Source: Tubiluchus corallicola (taxonomy: Eukaryota; Priapulida; Priapulimorpha; Priapulimorphida; Tubiluchidae). From it: 64,000 nucleotides of DNA. Of the stretch, positions 61,601 to 64,000 are shown one piece after another. The stretch covers positions 2,090,501 to 2,154,500 of the forward strand of contig JAQGDQ010000002.1 in NCBI GenBank assembly GCA_030141605.1, in the 5' to 3' direction. The translations under genes and the position numbers were made by a program. The notes beneath the pieces are model-generated. The model ran no database searches, was not told the DNA's origin, and was given only the letters and a program-made list of their open reading frames with translations. The first letter of the stretch is position 1. The number at the start of each line of letters is the position of its first letter.

Positions 61601-63213
61601 AATGTCGCCATATTCAGTTTCAACGCGTATCCAACTCGTTGAATACTATGCAGAAGCATGTACCACATTATGATTTTGACTGCTAGTTTCAGCAAAAATG
61701 CTAAGATTTTTCTATTGTCTTAGCAGAATGCTGCACGCAAAGTCGCTTAACAAGCATGGTTTAATAACTAGCTCACAATATTTTAATTGCAGGATTCTAA
61801 TCTACCATGCTAATTAGACTACAATAAAGGTTGACCAGTCATTTTATTTTTGATTAGTCATAATACCGTCAGTTACTCTCACAGTATAATGACCTATTAG
61901 TCACTGGCTGAGAAAACCTGTTACAAAATAACTACTTCATAAAATTAAATTATTGCAAAATTACTGTTAATCATTCTGCTCATACAGCCAATTGCAATCG
62001 TTCGTCATGAAAATCACGAGCAATCTGCCATCATTTAAAGAAATACCTAAAAAATCGAGATTCGAATTCGATTCATTAAGAAAATTATTTTAAATTAAGA
62101 TTCTGATTTGATCCAGATTTGAAAATTACTATAAAATGAGATTCGGATTTAGTAATTTCAGATTCGTGACATCTCCACATCAGTGCAACAGAAAAAAATG
62201 AATGCCAGTGATAAAAACATTGCTAAAAAATGTGCAAAATTTTATTTGAATAATGTGTGTGAAGGTTGCAGCTACAAGCATGATTATAAATGTATTTCAC
62301 AGTTAATTCAAAATGTGTTCTGGCACTTCTTATATGCCATCTTTTTCATTTATGAGACAGATGAAAACTTATTGCATAAAACTGCGAGTAATAAGCGACA
62401 GGTAAAAAACTTGATGAAAGCAACGAACACAACTAGTGCCAAACAAACCTCTAAATACATTGTCATCACAACGGCTCCCCTTTTTCGGAGTAATAACTCG
62501 TTCAAGTGTATCCCACTTGTGATTAAGTAGATTCAGTCTCCAGTTAATCTCATCTTTCATTGTAGGATATCGACGGCTAAGTCTCTGAGCATGCTCGTTA
62601 AACAAACGCCGCCTGTAGGCACGTTCTTGCATTTGATCAATGTATACCTAGATATAAGGCAAGAATGATATTCCATTAAAATGCGAGTTATACTGCAAAA
62701 GAAACATTCTATCAATTGTTTACATATCAATATATCCTAATAATTATATCTGCAAAAGCTATTTAACTTTTTTAAGTTTTCCATATTAAATTGATACATA
62801 GATACAAGCAGACATGTGAAAAATTATTAAATTATAATTCTCTCGTACAATAGTGATTACAACTTGTGTTCAAACTTAATGGCCTTCTTATAAAGGAAAC
62901 TTTCTTTCCAGAGCTGCTGATACTAAATTAAATAATGAAAATTTTATCCTGTCACTGTAATGTAGCTAATTAGATGATTCACCTAAAGACAGAAAACAAC
63001 TGCACAAAACTTTTAACAAAAACCCAGAAAACATTACTCATATGATTACATAACACAACAAAAACACACCCGTATATCGCCACCCTGATGTATAGCCTCC
63101 TGTATGGTATGAAGCCATTCTATCACGTCATTGTACTGCTCCATGAAATGCGTGAATGACCAAGTCTGATCTCCCCCTTCGTCCTCTTCACAGCTTACTT
63201 CACTGTTAGCTTC
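30930..63213 (-). CDS. Nesprin-like KASH-domain protein, 5' end outside window
   Basis: Outer-nuclear-membrane spectrin-repeat protein; such proteins link the cytoskeleton to SUN proteins as part of the LINC complex. Fifteen minus-strand exons with agreeing phases: 63213-63070, 62647-62449, 58958-58834, 44751-44536, 39457-37762, 36819-36659, 35858-35655, 35460-35305, 33915-33798, 33316-33120, 33004-32850, 32559-32373, 32052-31926, 31779-31512, 31122-30930. They total 1381 codons plus TGA, and every junction preserves the frame. Two spectrin repeats (residues about 16-110 and 115-228) precede a 565-codon low-complexity exon. More helical, spectrin-like sequence follows (about 930-1230), then an acidic Ser-rich stretch and the KASH domain. 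The first visible exon starts in phase 0 with no start codon, so upstream exons (more repeats, perhaps actin-binding CH domains) lie beyond 64000. Whether it is the SYNE1 or SYNE2 counterpart cannot be said. Confidence 0.92.
31512..33915 (-). other. Exons 9-14: spectrin-like helices and neck
   Basis: Heptad-patterned helices carry the conserved Trp positions: I-S-Q-W-E-E-L-E, L-Y-L-M-W-D-G-E and L-E-Q-W-R-R-F-L-D-G. One helix is followed by a Cys-rich insert with C-V-C-S-T-C-D-C, unusual for a spectrin repeat. The last exon of the block (31779-31512) is acidic and Ser-rich and leads into the KASH exon. Confidence 0.85.
34015..34791. mobile_element. pogo/Tigger-like TIR element in a nesprin intron
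   Basis: 777 bp, flanked by TA (34013-34014, 34792-34793). Left end CAGTAAACCTCGTTATACTG; right end reverse-complemented CAGTCAAAACCTCTCTTTAT. Same TIR class as the element at 3757. A plus-strand fragment near 34.40 kb starting M-A-T-E-K-K-K resembles the start of some CENP-B/pogo DNA-binding domains but soon loses similarity. Confidence 0.75.
36140..36440 (-). repeat. Dispersed repeat rep-A, inverted copy
   Basis: Reverse-complemented, it shows TCTAGATAACATTG, AGTTTGAAAAAATAATCAAA, AAGTTTAAATTACTT, AAGAATTTTCTTTTTCAATT, AAATCTTTCAAACATGTAAG and GGAAAGTTCTTTT, closely matching copy 1 in order and spacing. In a nesprin intron, in the sense orientation. Confidence 0.8.
37612..37648. repeat. 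(TA)n microsatellite
   Basis: About 37 bases of uninterrupted AT dinucleotides in the intron directly 3' (on the minus strand) of the large nesprin exon. Confidence 0.97.
37762..39457 (-). other. Giant 1696 bp nesprin exon, disordered region
   Basis: 565 codons without a stop, starting after a T-rich acceptor (T-G-K-V-P-S-Q) and ending at TTG|gtaagt. Composition is rich in S, D, E, P, R and N, with no clear fold. A short internal repeat, S-S-A-A-E-(D/E), occurs in tandem near residues 550-575 of the window protein. Two basic clusters are R-R-R-M-R-S and R-R-N-R-A-R-M-S-R-S-R-R. It is placed between spectrin repeats, as in the unstructured linkers of large nesprins. Confidence 0.85.
40868..40975 (-). 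CDS. Possible alternative first exon of a short KASH isoform
   Basis: A 36-codon open frame beginning M-L-D-L-C-K-K-Q-K and ending L-P-S-V-S-S-Q directly before a strong donor, CAA|gtaagc. Its phase (0) matches the acceptor of the 39457 exon. An in-frame TGA lies shortly upstream of the ATG, and no acceptor fits, as expected for a first coding exon. Used this way it gives a 1189-codon protein that keeps the disordered region and KASH but drops the first two spectrin repeats. Short KASH isoforms from internal promoters are well known for vertebrate nesprins. No transcript evidence here. Confidence 0.4.
40976..44535. other. Nesprin intron, nothing else recognised
   Basis: Holds an 11 bp A run near 41340, a 19 bp perfect tandem pair at 43364-43401 (CTGACGACTGCTGGTAATT) and an unrecognised open frame at 42750-43112 (+). 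Confidence 0.45.
44536..44751 (-). other. Spectrin-repeat exon of the nesprin-like gene
   Basis: 72 codons, phase 0 on both sides. Helix B/C sequence has the nesprin-type signature L-E-R-R-W-H-A-L-W-L-Q-S-L-E-Y. It continues directly from the exon at 58958-58834 (helix A with M-L-R-K-W-L-N-D-I), so no exon need lie in the 14 kb between them. Confidence 0.9.
44752..58833. other. 14 kb nesprin intron
   Basis: No supported exon on either strand. Contents: a GC-richer block near 47.86-48.69 kb, a 41 bp tandem pair at 50892-50973 (TTTTTGTAGTCTAGGAA in both), and a diverged tandem pair at 57180-57390 (AGTTGCATTGACATAA in both). Several open frames of 60-115 codons (for example 51558-51833 and 52256-52597, plus) have no recognisable domain. 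Confidence 0.5.
47865..48690. repeat. Suspected interspersed element, class unknown
   Basis: Two GC-rich ends (GGCGCCCGAGGCGGACGCAG near 47875 and CTCTGGCGGCGCCCATGCG near 48650) bracket about 800 bp with a G/C patch (GGGGGTGGGCCCAAGCCCC near 48130). Composition differs from the surrounding intron. Terminal repeats are not convincing. Confidence 0.3.
58834..63213 (-). other. First three visible exons: spectrin repeats
   Basis: Exons 63213-63070, 62647-62449 and 58958-58834. The first repeat has Trp in helix A (V-I-E-W-L-H-T-I) and helix C (L-L-N-H-K-W-D-T-L-E-R-V), the hallmark of spectrin/nesprin repeats. The second repeat begins D-L-E-R-D-V-I-M-L-R-K-W. The donor of the middle exon is AGAG|gtttgt, chosen because it is the one that keeps the frame into exon 3. 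Confidence 0.88.
58959..62448. other. Nesprin intron with old repeats
   Basis: A diverged direct repeat pair at 59375-59440 and 60676-60740 shares TAATCTTGCATTG and a following -CAGTT--AACTGA-TGG-GA-CAACAATGC- pattern, perhaps remnants of one older element. A G run lies at 59541-59552. Degenerate GATTCGAATTYGAT-type repeats lie at 62040-62170. The open frame at 61009-61308 (+) is not recognised. Confidence 0.4.
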
Positions 63214-63893
63214 CTGTAATAACAATGAACAAGAAACATCATTTTGTAAGTGATACCAAATTGGTTTGTGAAAATAATTTGAATGCAACCAATTACTTTG
63301 TACGAAATACTATGAATGCTATTTTCAAGTAACATAAATAATGTTATATTTACACTGTAGTGACTGTATGACGCTTTAATTATTTCGAAACAAAATATTA
63401 TCCATTTAGCAAATACAAGTAAATTTTAAAATCGGGAAAACTATTAAAATTATTTTACTTGATTTTGTTTAAATAAGAAATAAAAGTCTTAGTAAACAAT
63501 ATAAATTTACTCAAGTAGCTTCGAGTGTTTTCTCGTGATAAAAGAACCGTCGAGAGACAGGCTACGCACTAAAGCAAATATCAAATTAACTTCCTTTCTC
63601 ACTAGATGCCGGCACCTATCAGTATAAATTCTAACCACGTTCCAAAATCACCCCGATGTAAGGAGTTCTCTATTATCTTGTCGTGGCTTGGAAGCTGGAA
63701 GTATGGCTTCAAGTGAAAGCCATAATAATGTAAATTAAGTTACGTGTACTTGGAGGTAGCTGGCTTACTCGATGCATAAACTTCCTGTTTTATGTATTTG
63801 CGATAAACAATTTACAAGTATAATATGTAAAAAGAGACAAGAGAAATCAAAAGCATTAACAGATCAATGAGTTATTAAAACGTAAAATGCCAC
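63214..63893. other. Nesprin intron at the window edge
   Basis: No further nesprin exon could be identified before the tRNA-like sequence. Confidence 0.5.
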
Positions 63894-63960
63894 GTGGCCT
63901 CATAGCCACGGCAATGGGATTTGCAATCCAAATGCCCTTGGTTCAAATCCGAGTTCAGAT
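63894..63960 (+). repeat. tRNA-like sequence, probable SINE head
   Basis: GTGGCCTCATAGCCACGGCA followed by GGATTTGCAATCC and TTGGTTCAAATCCGAG. The last contains a good B box (GGTTCAAATCC, 63940-63950) and a 5 bp T-stem (CTTGG/CCGAG). The anticodon-like loop TTTGCAA would read TGC. A proper acceptor stem does not form, so a functional tRNA is unlikely; a tRNA-derived SINE is the better reading. Confidence 0.6.
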
Positions 63961-64000
63961 CCGACTTTTTCACATTCCCTTACTTTCCGTTTTTAAAAAA

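Noticed and set aside
63894-63960. Functional tRNA-Ala(TGC)
   Set aside because: No 7 bp acceptor stem forms and the anticodon stem has a mismatch; a SINE head fits better.
1-64000. CRISPR array, operon-type organisation or bacterial mobile elements
   Set aside because: No regularly spaced direct repeats, Shine-Dalgarno/ORF clusters or bacterial genes; all coding sequence is intron-split and animal-like.

Overview
The window is animal nuclear DNA: AT-rich, with short phase-consistent exons, long introns and many decayed transposons. The two large genes encode an animal KASH/spectrin-repeat protein (nesprin) and a membrane-anchored SMP/C2 lipid-transfer-type protein. Nothing bacterial or organellar was seen. 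I could not fix the phylum; a marine invertebrate, possibly an early-branching one, is a guess.

Layout. At 1.1-1.5 kb (+) lie the last two exons of a small single-pass membrane protein resembling cytochrome c oxidase subunit 8. From 20.4 kb down to 7.1 kb (-) is a gene I reassembled from 20 exons whose phases all agree: short N-terminus, hydrophobic hairpin, SMP domain, a C2 domain with all five calcium-ligand Asp, a Lys/Glu-rich linker and a second, degenerate C2 (864 aa). An alternative end in exon 14 would give a 651 aa form without the second C2. A badly decayed Ty3/gypsy retrotransposon sits in the intron that separates the two forms. From 20.5 to 30.9 kb there is no supported coding sequence, but there are nested DNA transposons and a near-perfect 1.2 kb tandem duplication. 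From 63.2 kb down to 30.93 kb (-) is the 3' part of a nesprin-like gene: 15 exons, 1381 codons, open at its 5' side, ending in a textbook KASH domain. A possible internal first exon at 40.9 kb would give a shorter KASH isoform. The right edge carries a tRNA-like (SINE-type) sequence.

Function. The two large genes act at different membranes: nesprin at the outer nuclear envelope (LINC complex, with SUN partners in the lumen), and the SMP/C2 protein probably at ER contact sites. Nothing suggests they work together. Both lie on the minus strand, with the SMP/C2 gene downstream of nesprin.

Repeats. Three kinds recur: (1) pogo/Tigger-like TIR elements flanked by TA; (2) an unnamed dispersed family, called rep-A here, with five copies, one of them split by a TIR element; (3) local short tandem duplications in introns. 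All calls come from reading the sequence by eye; no database search or alignment program was run.
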